From contig NC_026660.2 in assembly GCF_000004075.3 (NCBI RefSeq), forward strand, positions 12,896,001 to 12,960,000: a DNA stretch of 64,000 nt. Reading direction: 5' to 3'. Origin of the DNA: Cucumis sativus. Lineage: Eukaryota > Streptophyta > Magnoliopsida > Cucurbitales > Cucurbitaceae. Positions 41,901 to 53,800 of the stretch are shown in pieces (the first letter of the stretch is position 1; the number at the start of each line of letters is the position of its first letter). The notes under the pieces were generated by a model, which worked only from the letters and a program-made list of their open reading frames with translations, searched no databases and was not told where the DNA came from. The translations under genes and the position numbers were made by a program.

Positions 41901-44150
41901 CCTATGGTCAGGGCGTTGGACGGTTGAATGGTTGGATGGTTGGAGGTTGACTTTTCAAGCATATAGATGTATATCAATTAGAAAGTAATTGAATTCGTTG
42001 TTTTCAATCTCAAATGCTATAAACAACTGTAACAATGTAGAGTTACATGTGATTGTTTGACGAGCCTAAATGTGAAGAATGAGTCATATTCAAAGGGCAC
42101 TCGTGATCTTAACTTTTATTGATTTAGATGAACTATATGCAGTCCTATAGTATCATTATTAAAATGGTCCATATGCATTATATGTTACTTTACCACTTTT
42201 GGACCTATTGTTTTATTAGGTCTATTAAGTAAAAAGATAATGTCATAATTAAATATAATAATTGGTGATATCTATAAATAGAATCTTAATAATTGGTTAT
42301 TGTCATTAAGTACTTCATTATTCTCATCAAGAAATCTAATTAAAGAAGGCCAAGTGATATAAACACAATTTATCGAGAAGATTATTCATGTATATGTATG
42401 TTATTTTTTAACTAAATTTAATTTGTAAAACTATCTAGTCCAAACATTTTGGTATTTACTGTTTTATACAATGTTAGAGTTTTACTATATAATAATAAAA
42501 ATAAAACTTACTAAGCCAACAAGAAATTCAAGACGAACACGAACACATACACAAGATCCAAGAACAACCATATATTTGTAAAGAAAGCTATATTTATGCA
42601 CTTTAAACTTTAAAAGTCATCAAAAAGTTTTAAATAAAATAAAAAATATCATATCATTGAAAAATAATCCAATTTTTTAAAAAGTACACCATCCATGTTG
42701 AATACAAAACACATTGTTAGGCATATCATATGGATTTTTATTTTATTTTATTTCATTCTAACAACAATTATAGTATTTACTATGCTTGATCATTACAAAA
42801 TTTTAAACGCATAAATTATTTAAAATTTTGAAATAGTATAAAAAAAACAAAACAATTATAGTTCAACTATTATATTCAGATACCATTGCGTAAACTTTGT
42901 CAACGAGAACTTTATAGTTCAGTAAGAATAATCTAAAAACATATATACAAAATCAAGCTTGAACACAAGTTTATCCCTGAAGTAACTAACAATATTAATG
43001 GAAAGTCATTCTTTTTTATAAATGCATCAATAATGATAAATGGATTGGTGATTATTCGTACAAGTTATTAAAAGAATAATCATTCTCCTCCTGTTAAATC
43101 AACATTTTCATTTTAAAAAACATAATTATATTTGTGTGTTGATCTATTTATTTTAAAGAAAAACATAATTTACTAAATTTAGATTTAAAGATAAGGATAA
43201 AATTGATATTGTTTTTGTTATATTTTGTAAATAATTTGAATATTTTTTAAAATAAAAACAAGTGGGGAATAATATCTGTTTAGCGTCACAACATATTTAA
43301 TTTTCAATCAATTAGTTCCTAAACTCTACTTTAAAATAAAAATCTAATTATACTTTCCATATTACTCAAATATAAAAATCGAAAAGCACCGTATTGACTT
43401 TTTAAAATAATTCTAAGAAAGAAAAAGGAAGAAGGAGGAAAAACGTTGTAGCTCTCTGACAGATGGACACATTAAATTAGTACAAAGAATCAGTTGACCA
43501 AATTTTGAAAAGGAAGAATCAATTAATTAAGTAGTTAAATGCCACGTCAGATGGATTGTTAGGTGGTTAATTACACAAGTCGGCAAAGTGTTATTCTTTC
43601 TTAAAAGTGATTTTAATTATATATAATTACCTTCTCTTTCCTTAATTAAAGTCAAATTATTACTTATATTACTTACTTATTAGAGCATGTTATGAAAATA
43701 ACAAATACTATTAATTTAACCTCAATATATATATATATATAATTCATCTTTTTTCTCTCTCCCTAAATTGACACTTGTCTCTAAAATACTCAATCAGATT
43801 TTTTTTTTCTTCTTTCTTGTATTACGTTAATTTTTAACTATAGTTCATATCACATAAAAATACAAATACAAATAGAAACTTTATATATATATTATAACTG
43901 AGAAATAAAACTTGCTTTGATAAAAGCAAGAAAACAAAGGATTTCTTTTTTTTTTTTCCTAAGTTTAAACCATCAAAATATGACGTATAAATGAAGACAA
44001 AAAACCCCCAATTTCTAACAAATATTGGGCACTGTCCACACAAAAGAATCACAATGGTTTTTTTTCTCTTTCTCATAACCATTGTAAAAAATAAAATAAA
44101 ATAAACTACATCTGTTTTTTTTTCTTCTTATATATATATTTTTAAATATT
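38970..44150. other. Long AT-rich intergenic region
   Basis: No gene, tRNA or repeat array is supported. Short (AT)n runs occur near 41,258-41,274, 41,690-41,709 and 43,724-43,741. ACACGTG or CACGTG cores occur near 41,078 and 41,619 without a gene to attach them to. Open frames here are short and compositionally AT-driven. Confidence 0.5.
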
Positions 44151-44153
44151 TTT

Positions 44154-44917
44154 TTAATTAGCTTCGTTTTCCTTCTTCATCCGTTCCATGAACCGACGTA
44201 TTCTGTCAAGCGCAACATGCAGCGTTTTTTCACTCATATTAGCAAAACAAACCCTGAACCAACCGGGTTCAGAGCAGTGACATTGATGAACCGGGCGAAA
44301 TAATTCAATTTCACTTCCTTCAAGATCCTCTTCCATATCTCAATTTCACCTTCTTTGGTTTTTTTATCTTTCAACAACGGGCTCAAATTCATCCAACAAA
44401 ACAAACCGGCATTCCCTTCCAAACATTCAATCCCAGCGGTTCGCAGCCCCTTCAATTATCATCTCATACCGTTTCTTGAGCCCGGTCCCGGTTCATTTTA
44501 ATATAATTCTCCGTGAACTTTCCGGTTCGACAACATGGACGCTAAAAAACCGTTGCGTTTGTGAAGATATAAGCGTAAAGCTAGACATCCGGCGAGCGGT
44601 GGTGACGACTTTATCGTTGTATGAATAGATCGTGCCGACTCTGAACCCGGGAAGGCCGAGGTCTTTGGAGAGACTGTAGACGATGTGTACACGTTCGGCG
44701 TTTTTATAGCCGCGAGATTCCAAAACCTCGGCGACGCTTGTGAACTCGTCGGGGGAGAAAACGGAACCGAAATAGATTTCGTCGGATACGAGATGGATGT
44801 TTTTGCGTGTAACGAAATCTAGAATGTCTTCGATTGTGGACCGTTGGATCGTTGCTCCGAGTGGATTTGATGGGTTTGTGATTAAAACTCCTCTTACTTT
44901 GATTTTCATTTCCGTTC
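44154..44917 (-). pseudogene. 1-aminocyclopropane-1-carboxylate (ACC) synthase fragment, C-terminal half
   Basis: ACC synthase is the PLP enzyme that makes ACC from S-adenosylmethionine in ethylene synthesis. The minus strand carries family text from VRGVLITNPSNPLG through HLVSDEIYF and VYSLSKDLGLPGFRVGTIYS, including the PLP-binding lysine of SLSKD. It continues through RRMSSFTLISSQTQ, ECLEGNAGLFCWMNLSPLL and [19 protein letters not shown] to a stop at 44,154-44,156. At least three frame changes break it: after SSQTQ (about 44,560), near 44,450-44,470, and near 44,300. The N-terminal half, with the substrate-binding start of the enzyme, is absent; the homology stops where mitochondrial sequence begins. 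It cannot encode a working enzyme. Much residue-level identity remains, so the break-up appears fairly recent. Confidence 0.88.
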
Positions 44918-44924
44918 CATGAAC

Positions 44925-45640
44925 CGACATCGACTCATCTCAATCTTTAAGGAAGAGATCGACGATCCCAAGTTCTTTTTACTCCATGAATCAAGTCTTT
45001 TTCCGTCGGACGACTCGTAGGAGGTGAGAAGGCGCCCTTACTACTCCGTCCCACACAGTGTACTACTATCGGCCCTAGCAAGCAAGATCTACCTACACAA
45101 GCTCGATCAGGAGATAGGGAGGATTCGACAGAAGTACTCAATTCCTCTTGTTCAGAGAATCAGATCGGTTCTATTAAGGACAGGTCGTATTGATGACCAA
45201 GAAAACTCTGGAGAAGAAGCAAGCTTCAACGCTCCCCAAGACTACAGAGCCCTCATTATGGGGAGGGTAAAGAGCTTCCAACGCAAAGCGGCCTTTCATT
45301 CCCTTCTTTCGTCGTGGCACACCCCACACACAAGCACCACCCGGCTCAGGGGGGACCAGAAAAGGCCTTTCCTTTTCCCCCCTTCGTCTTACCTTGCCGC
45401 CTTCCTTAACAAGCCCTCGAGCCTCCTTTGCGCCGCCTTCCTCATAGAAGGAACCGGGTTGACCCCTCAGGCCGAATTCTATGGTCGAGAAGGCTGTAAT
45501 AAGAAATTGGCCATGAGAGACCTTTTTCAGTATTGCAAAAGAAAAGGCCTGCTGATAGAGCTGGGCGGGGAGGCGATATTAGTTATCAGGTCAGAGAGAG
45601 GCCTGGCCCGTAAGCAGGCCTCCTTAAAAACCCATTACTT
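44925..45640 (+). pseudogene. matR: Mitochondrial matR (maturase) fragment inserted in nuclear DNA
   Basis: Plus-strand text matches the plant mitochondrial maturase-related protein matR, normally encoded in the fourth nad1 intron. It begins with HRLI.IFKEEIDDPKFF near 44,927-44,985. After a frame-disrupted stretch it continues from about 45,045 with SVPHSVLLSAL, then HKLDQEIGRIRQKYSIP and RSVLLRTGRIDDQENSGEE. FPPSSYLAAFLNKPSSLL and ELGGEAILVIRSERGLARK follow, ending at LKTHYL near 45,637. The full protein is about 650 aa; only about a third is present, with no start and no C-terminal domain. GC content is higher than in the flanks. It lies opposite in strand to the ACC synthase piece and directly abuts the 177-bp satellite. 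This is a nuclear mitochondrial insertion, unless it is an assembly join. Confidence 0.88.
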
Positions 45641-48600
45641 AAGAAACTTCGAGGCCTCGGACCCCGTCCCAAGTCCGACCGTCCCTTTCTAGGCCATTGT
45701 GCCTTTCTTCTGGGTTTTGGGACGGAACCAAGAAACCGAGTCTGCGGCGTCACCGTTCGGCTTTTGTGGGCGAGAAACTTCAAGATCACTTAGAATCGGA
45801 CCACCCAGTAGCTAGATGTGGACTTTCGAGGCCTCAGACCATGTCCCAAGTCCGACCGTCCCTTTTTAGGCCATTGTGCCTTTCTTCGGCGTTTTGGAAC
45901 GGAACCAAGAAAACGAGTCTGCGGCATCACCGTTCGGCTTTTGTAGGCGAGAAACTTCGAGAGCACTCAGAATCGGACCACCCAGTAGCTAGATGTGGAC
46001 TTTCGAGGCCTCGGACCCCGTCCCAAGTCGGACCGTCCCTTTCTAGGCCATTGTGCCTTTCTTCTGGGTTTTGGGACGGAACCAAGAAACCGAGTCTGCG
46101 GCGTCACCGTTCGGCTTTTGTGGGCGAGAAACTTCAAGATCACTTAGAATCGGACCACCCAGTAGCTAGATGTGGACTTTCGAGGCCTCAGACCATGTCC
46201 CAAGTCCGACCGTCCCTTTTTAGGCCATTGTGCCTTTCTTCGGCGTTTTGGAACGGAACCAAGAAAACGAGTCTGCGGCATCACCGTTCGGCTTTTATAG
46301 GCGAGAAACTTCGAGAGCACTCAGAATCGGACCACCCAGTAGCTAGATGTGGACTTTCGAGGCCTCGTACCCCGTCCCAAGTCCGACCGTCCCTTTCTAG
46401 GCCATTGTGAATTTCTTCGGCGTTTTGGGACGGAACCAAGAAACCGAGTCTGCGGCGTCACCGTTCGGCTTTTGTGGGCGAGATACATCGAGAGCACTCA
46501 AAATCGGACCACCCAGTAGCTAGATGTGGACTTTCGAGGCCTCGGTCCCCGTCCCAAGTCCGACCGTCCCTTTCTAGGCCATTGTGCCATTCTTCGGTGT
46601 TTGGGGACGGAACCAAGAAACCGAGTCTGCGGCATCACCGTTCGGCTTTTGTTGGCGAGAAACTTCAAGATCACTCATAATCGGACCACCCAGTAGCTAG
46701 ATGTGGACTTTCGAGGCCTCGGACCCCGTCCCAAGTCCGACCGTCCCTTTCTAGGCCATTGTGCCTTTCTTCGGCGTTTTGGGACAGAACCAAGAAACCG
46801 AGTCTGGGGCGTCACCGTTCGGCTTTTGTGGGCGAGAAACTTCGAGATCACTCAGAATCGGACCACCTAGTAGCTAGATGTGGACTTTCGAGGCCTCGGA
46901 CCCCGTTCCAAGTCCGACCGTCCCTTTCTAGGCCATTGTGCCTTTCTTCGGCGTTTTGGGACAGGACCAAGAAACCGAGTCTGCGGTGTCACCGTTCGGC
47001 TTTTATGGGCGAGAAACTTCGAGATCACTCAGAATCGGACCATCCAGTAGCTAGATGTGGACTTTCGAGGCCTCGAACCCCGTTCCAAGTCCGATCGTCC
47101 CTTTCTAGGCCATTGTGCCTTTCTTCGGCGTTTTGGGACAGAACCAAGAAACCAAGTCTGCGGTGTCACCGTTCGGCTTTTGTGTTCAAGAAACTTCGAG
47201 ATCACTCACAATCGGACCACCCAGTAGCTAGATGTGGACTTTCGAGGCCTCGGACCCCGTCCCAAGTCCGATCGTCCCTTTCTAGGCCATTGTGCCTTTC
47301 TTCGGCGTTTTGGGACGAAACCAAGAAACCGAGTCTGCGATGTCACCGTTCGGCTTTTGTGTTCGAGAAACTTCGAGATCACTCACAATCGAACCACCCA
47401 GTAGCTAGATGTGGACTTTCGAGGCCTCGGACCCCGTCCCAAGTCCGACCGTCCCTTTCTAGGCCATTGTGCCTTCCTTCGGCGTTTTGGGACAGGACCA
47501 AGAAACCGAGTCTGCGGTGTCACCGTTCGGCTTTTATGGGCGAGAAACTTCGAGATCACTCAGAATCGGACCATCCAGTAGCTAGATGTGGACTTTCGAG
47601 GCCTCGAACCCCGTTCCAAGTCCGATCGTCCCTTTCTAGGCCATTGTGCCTTTCTTCGGCGTTTTGGGACAGAACCAAGAAACCAAGTCTGCGGTGTCAC
47701 CGTTCGGCTTTTGTGTTCAAGAAACTTCGAGATCACTCACAATCGGACCACCAGTAGCTAGATGTGGACTTTCGAGGCCTCGGACCCCGTCCCAAGTCCG
47801 ATCGTCCCTTTCTAGGCCATTGTGCCTTTCTTCGGCGTTTTGGGACGAAACCAAGAAACCGAGTCTGCGATGTCACCGTTCGGCTTTTGTGTTCGAGAAA
47901 CTTCGAGATCACTCACAATCGAACCACCCAGTAGCTAGATGTGGACTTTCGAGGCCTCGGACCCCGTCCCAAGTCCGACCGTCTCTTTCAAGGCCATTGT
48001 GCCTTTCTTCGGCGTTCTGGGACGGAACCAAGAAACCGAGTCTGCGGTGTCACCGTTCGGCTTTTGTGTTCGAGAAACTTCGAGATCACTCACAATCGGA
48101 CCACCCAGTAGCTAGATGTGGACTTTCGAGGCCTCGGACCCCGTCCCAAGTCCGACCGTCCCTTTCTAGGGCATTGTCCCTTTCTTCGGCGTTTTGGGAC
48201 GGAACCAAGAAACCGAGTCTGCAGCGTCACCGTTCGGCTTTTGTGGGCGAGAAACTTCGAGATCACAAAGAATCGGACCACCCAGTAGCTAGATGTGGAC
48301 TTTCGAGGCCTCGGACCCCGTCCCAAGTCTGACCGTCCATTTCTAGGCCATTGTGCCTTCCTTCGGCGTTTTGGGACGGGACCAAGAAACCGAGTCTGCG
48401 GTGTCACCGTTCGGCTTTTATGGGCGAGAAACTTCGAGATCACTCAGAATCGGACCACCCAGTAGCTAGATGTGGACTTTCGAGGCCTCGAACCCCGTCC
48501 CAAGTCCGATCGTCCCTTTCTAGGCCATTGTGCCTTTCTTCGGCGTTTTGGGACGAAACCAAGAGACCGAGTCTGGGGCGTCACCGTTCGGCTTTTGTGG

Positions 48601-48796
48601 GCAAGAAACTTCGTGATCACTCAGAATTGGACCACCCAGGTGCTAGATGTGGACTTTCGAGGCCTCGGACCCCGTTCCAAGTCCGGTCGTCCCTTTCTAT
48701 GCCATTGTTCCTTTCTTCCGCGTTTTGGGACGGAACCAAGAGACCGAGTCTGGGGCGTCACCGTTCAGCTTTTGTGGGCAAGAAACTTCGAGATCA
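45640..48796 (+). repeat. 177-bp satellite array, about 18 units, with higher-order structure
   Basis: GTAGCTAGATGTGGACTTTC recurs about every 177 bp from about 45,809 to 48,645, giving roughly 18 head-to-tail units in a GC-richer block. Because 177 is a multiple of three, reading frames stay open across many units (up to 332 residues, repeating every 59), but these are not genes. Units 1 to 4 alternate as an A-B-A-B dimer (354 bp) at about 45,700-46,407. A three-unit block (531 bp) at about 46,937-47,468 repeats at about 47,468-47,998. The first unit fuses to matR sequence. The last is cut in mid-unit at GAGATCACT where a copia LTR begins. The published cucumber centromeric satellite is also 177 bp, but I cannot compare sequences. 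Confidence 0.93.
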
Positions 48797-48797
48797 C

Positions 48798-50720
48798 TAA
48801 GTTATGCACAGCGGAAAAAGAATCGAATTTCTACCCTAATTGCCACAATTAACATGTAACCATAAACTAATCAAATTAGGGTTTTAAGAAGTATTACCTT
48901 TGAAGCTTTCAAAAGGTTTGATGTCTTCTTACCAATTCTACCCGAGACCACCACTAGTACTCAACTGCTATCCTCTAGACAAAGAACCGGGTTGTGGGAC
49001 CCAATTTTGGTGTAGAAAGTAATGGAGATAAAATGAGATTGGAAGCTTTTTTTTCTTTTGTTGAGATTATGAAAATGATAAAAGAGGCAAAAGTCCTTCA
49101 ACATTTGAAAACATCTCTATTTATAGCCTAATTACATGCAAAAATGCATGCAATTCAATTGCCAAATCTCAACACCTAATATTCCACTAACAATTAGTGG
49201 AACTTAGTGGGCTAGGTGTCTATATCTCATATAGCCACATATCCCACTAAGAGTTAGTGGGATTATCCAACAAAATGTTGGATTTTCCCACTAACTTAGT
49301 CCAAGGGTAAAATGGTCATTAGATTTTTCTAGTCAAAAGTCAAACTTTGACTTTTCTAAGTCAAAAGTCAATATTTTGACTTTTTACCATTTTGTCCGTC
49401 TTGACTATTTCCAACCTCCCGAGCATGAATCCGCATTCATTTTTCCAAAATTCAAATCACATTTGAATATAAGGCCGGTCAAAGTTGGACTTTTCAAAGT
49501 CAAAAGTCAAAATTTTGACTTTTTACTATTTTTGACCAATTCAATCAATTCCGAGCTTCTTAGTATGAATCCGCATTCATACTTATAATATGTAAAACAT
49601 AAAGCTCTATTTGTAATTAGAAGACCGACGACTATATCACTATATTTGTCGGTTTCCCTTTCTTCTCCCAATTCGAACAATTCGACTTATTTCATCACAC
49701 TGTTCTAAGTTTAATCCATATGAGCTAGCAGAGGAACCTAATGGACCTATAGATCATGGGCTCCAACGATTCAAGATTAACTAGCTAAACTCTTTTAAAC
49801 CGAGTTAATCAACATTCGTTAACTAACGGGTCATTCCACTAAAGTCCCGTAGTTGCACTCCCCTCACTATAGATATATTTGTGTCCATTTGATAAAACCA
49901 TAATCAGTAAGTTAATCCTTCACAGGTTGCTCGTAACCTTGGCTGGGTCAAAATACCGTTTTACCCCCAAGATTACATCTTGCTCCTTAAGTCCCACTAA
50001 TCCACTATTGAACAATTGGTTTAAGGTTCAACCTATAAACTTAATCCCTCTCGGGCCAATGAGAGGGTGGGGCCCCTTGTTCAAGACTTGGATTCAGTGC
50101 TTAAGAGAGCAACCTATCTACTAACCCTAAAGCGGGTAGGAGTGAATTCCATCTTGTACCCTATGTTCCCAGCTATCCACCCGATCTTACCCCTGAAATG
50201 GGAGGCTTATTGGGCCAACGCTGATGAGCTGCCCTCACCTATGCAGATCTAAGGATAATCTCGTGTGAACAGGAGTTCATAGTTAACTCAGGATTAAGAC
50301 TAAGTTACCTAGGTCATCAATAATTGAGATAGTCAGTTTTAAACAGTAAACGGTGTTATAACGTAAAAATGACTAATTCATGGTTCAGTCTTATGTAAAC
50401 ATTTTACATAGGATGCCCCCACTTTCATGTCTCTACATGAACGATTAGGATCACCTCGTTTGTACTACAAAGTGGGCCGCATCCATAGTTTCTCTAAATA
50501 AGGCGCCCAACCTTTATTTCATATACTATAGACTATTTAGGCTATATACTCGAACTTGATCCACGTTTATGTTTACACATAAAGTTCAAGTTTATTCAAA
50601 AAATAGCCTTGGAACTTGATTTATTGGATTTAAGATTATAATATTTAATTTCTCAATAACAACTTTATTGAACAGAATATGATTTACAAACTACGAGTTT
50701 TAGGACAAAAAATTCCAACA
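48798..50720 (-). repeat. 3' LTR of the copia element
   Basis: About 1,923 bp, matching the right LTR once that copy's extra 91 bp are removed. It contains CTATAAATAG on the minus strand at about 49,113-49,122, a TATA box, and clusters of AGTCAAAAGTCAA-type inverted repeats at 49,330-49,530. The terminal TGATAGAAC (plus strand) is lost at the satellite boundary. Confidence 0.9.
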
Positions 50721-50731
50721 AACTCCCACTT
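50721..50731 (-). other. Polypurine tract of the copia element
   Basis: On the minus strand AAGTGGGAGTT immediately precedes the LTR start TGTTGG, the standard position and composition of the plus-strand primer. Confidence 0.75.
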
Positions 50732-50824
50732 GGACTAAAATTCCTAGTGGTATGAGAGATGTGGTGTGAGAGAATATATATGAAACTAGGGCACATGGCC
50801 AATAAGTCTCCCACTTGTCCTAGT

Positions 50825-53800
50825 TTACAAACATCGTAGACCTAAACTGTGTAGGTGACCCTCAAACACTTTAGCCGTGAGAGCTTTTGTAAAAGGATCA
50901 GCAATGTTTTGCTGAGAAGAAATCTGGGTTACTACAACGTCACCACGATGTACAATTTCCCTGATAAGATGGTACTTGCGTTCAATATGCTTTCCTCTTT
51001 TATGGCTTCTAGGTTCTCTTGAATTTGCAACTGCACCACTGTTGTCACAGTATAAAGTGATTGGTAGATGCATATTTGGAACGACTTCCAAATCTGTCAA
51101 GAATTTTCTTAGCCATACTGCTTCTTTTGCTGCTTCACAAGCCGCTACGTATTCAGCTTCCATTGTGGAATCAGCTATACAAGTTTGCTTTATGCTTCTC
51201 CAAACTACTGCTCCTCCATTTAGAGTAAATACTGATCCTGATGTAGACTTTCTAGCATCTTTATCAGTTTGGAAATCTGAATCAGTGTATCCAGTAAGGA
51301 TCAGATCCTTTGTACCATACATGAGCATGTAGTCTTTTGTTCTTCGAAGATATTTTAGAATGTTTTTAACGGCTGTCCAGTGATCACGTCCAGGATTGGA
51401 TTGATACCTACTGACCATCCCTACTGAGTAGCAAATGTCAGGTCTAGTACATAACATTGCATACATTAAACTTCCAACAGCGGAAGCATAGGGAATATTT
51501 CTCATATCCTCAACTTTCTTGAGGTGTCTTAGGACATTGTTCCTTTGACAAATGAATTCCATATCTGTACGGCAGCAGACCCTTTTTGGAATTCTGCATT
51601 TTATATCTAGACAACATTTTGTCTATGTAAGATGCTTGAGACATGGCTAGTGTTTTGTTCTTACGGTTTCGAACAATTTGGATTCCGAGAACGTATTGTG
51701 CATCTCCCAGATCTTTCATTTGAAATTGCATAGCTAGCCATTTCTTGATATCAGTAAGATATCCTACGTCATTTCCAATAAGTAGAATATCATCTACATA
51801 TAAGACTAAAAATGCTATAATGGAATTGACGACCTTTTTGTAAACACAAGGCTCGTCAACATTTTGTTCAAAGCCATAAGATTTGATCGCAGTATCAAAT
51901 CTTATATTCCAGGATCTAGAAGCTTGTTTTAATCCATAAATGGATTTTTTAAGCTTACAAACCTTTTGTTCTTGATCTTGTTCTATAAACCCCTCTGGTT
52001 GAGACATATAGATACTCTCTTCAAGATTACCATTCAAAAAAGCTGTCTTGACATCCATCTGCCAAATTTCATAATCATAAAAAGTGGCGATGGATAAGAG
52101 TATTCTAATTGACTTTAACATGGCAACAGGAGAGAAAGTTTCCTCATAGTCTACTCCCTCTCTCTGGGTATAACCCTTTGCCACAAGTCGAGCCTTGAAA
52201 GTCTGTACTTTACCGGCATGGTCTCGTTTTCTCTTGTAGATCCATTTACAACCAATAGGTTTTACGTCATTTGGTTGATCTACTAGAGTCCAGACAGAAT
52301 TAAAGTACATAGACTCCATTTCGAGGTCCATGGCTTTGATCCATTGGTCACGATCTACATCTTTCATTGCCTGTTTATAGGTTAATGGATCCTCTATGCC
52401 ATCGTCAGGTATGACGACTTGAGTTTCAATTAAACCCAAATAGCGATCAGGCTGATGAACAACCCTCCCACTACGTCGAGGCTCTCTCAACTGTTGAGAA
52501 GGATGTGATTGTCCAGATTTCCTAGTCTTATCAACTACCTTAGTGGATGAACTAGGTTTATCTATAGCACTTTTGGAAATTTCTTTTAATACTAGTTTAC
52601 TACGAGGTTGATGATCCCTGATGTGGTCTTCCTCTAAGAATGTGGCATTTGTTGACACAAATATTTTATTTTCTTGAGGATCATAAAACAAACCACCTCT
52701 TGATTCTTTTGGATAACCTATAAAAAAGCATAATTTTGAACGATGTTCCAATTTCTTTGGATTTTGTACCAACACGTGTGCTGGACAACCCCAAATTCTA
52801 AAATGACGTAAACTGCCTTTACGCCCTTTCCATAGCTCATAAGGTGTTTCTGAAACACTTTTAGAGGGAACATTATTCAAAATATAAGCAGCTGTTTCTA
52901 AAGCATATCCCCAAAAAGAATCTGACATCTGAGAAAAACTTATCATAGAGCGAACCATGTCTAACAAGGTCCGGTTTCTTCTTTCTGATACACCGTTCTG
53001 TTGAGGTGTACTAGGTGCAGAGAGTTGTGACTGGATTCCATTTTCTATTAAATAGTCTCGGAATCGTAAGTCCATATACTCTCCACCTCGATCTGATCGA
53101 AGTATTTTTATTGTTTTACCTAATTCGTTTTCTACTTCAGCCTTATATTCTTTGAACTTTTCAAGACTATTAGACTTATGATGTATTAGGTAAATATGAC
53201 CATACCTTGAATAATCATCAATGAAGCTAATGAAATATTCATATCCACCTCGAGCTTTGACATTCATTGGTCCACAAAGGTCCGAATGTACGAGCTCTAA
53301 GGGTCCTTTGGCTCTTAGACCTTTTCCAGTAAAAGATCTCTTGGTCATTTTTCCTTCAAGACAAGATTCACAAGGAGGTAAAGAGTTATCTTCTAACGGA
53401 CTTAGAAGCCCACTTTTAACCAATCTCCCAATCCTATTGAGATTTATGTGACCAAGTCTTAAGTGCCATAAATAGGCATTAGAAGAAACTTTTTGTCTTT
53501 TATTCTGAGTTTCAGCTGTTCTGAATATTTCAGTATTTAAGACAAAATTTGCTCTAGTTGGTCTTAACTTATATAAGTTGTCTTCAAGTATAGCAGAACA
53601 AACTAGAATACCTTTATAGAAAACGAACGCTTCATTAATTTCAAAAGATATTCTATACATTTGTTCCAAAATACAAGAGATAGATATTAAATTTCTTTTC
53701 ATTTGAGGTACATATAAGACATTCTTAAGTATGACATATCTATCTCTAAAAAACAACTTTAAATCTCCCACTGCTGAAGCTGAGACCATCTCTCCTGTTC

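Noticed and set aside
44154..44930. Functional ACC synthase (as in cucurbit sex-determination duplications)
   Set aside because: At least three frame breaks and loss of the N-terminal half; no linked full-length copy in the window.
45697..48800. Repeat protein genes of 149-332 aa
   Set aside because: The 177-bp unit is divisible by three, so frames remain open automatically; several frames and both strands show this.
50067..50252. 61-aa frame conserved at three places (50,067; 58,250; 59,140 reverse)
   Set aside because: It lies within the three LTR copies; conservation reflects the LTR, not a gene.
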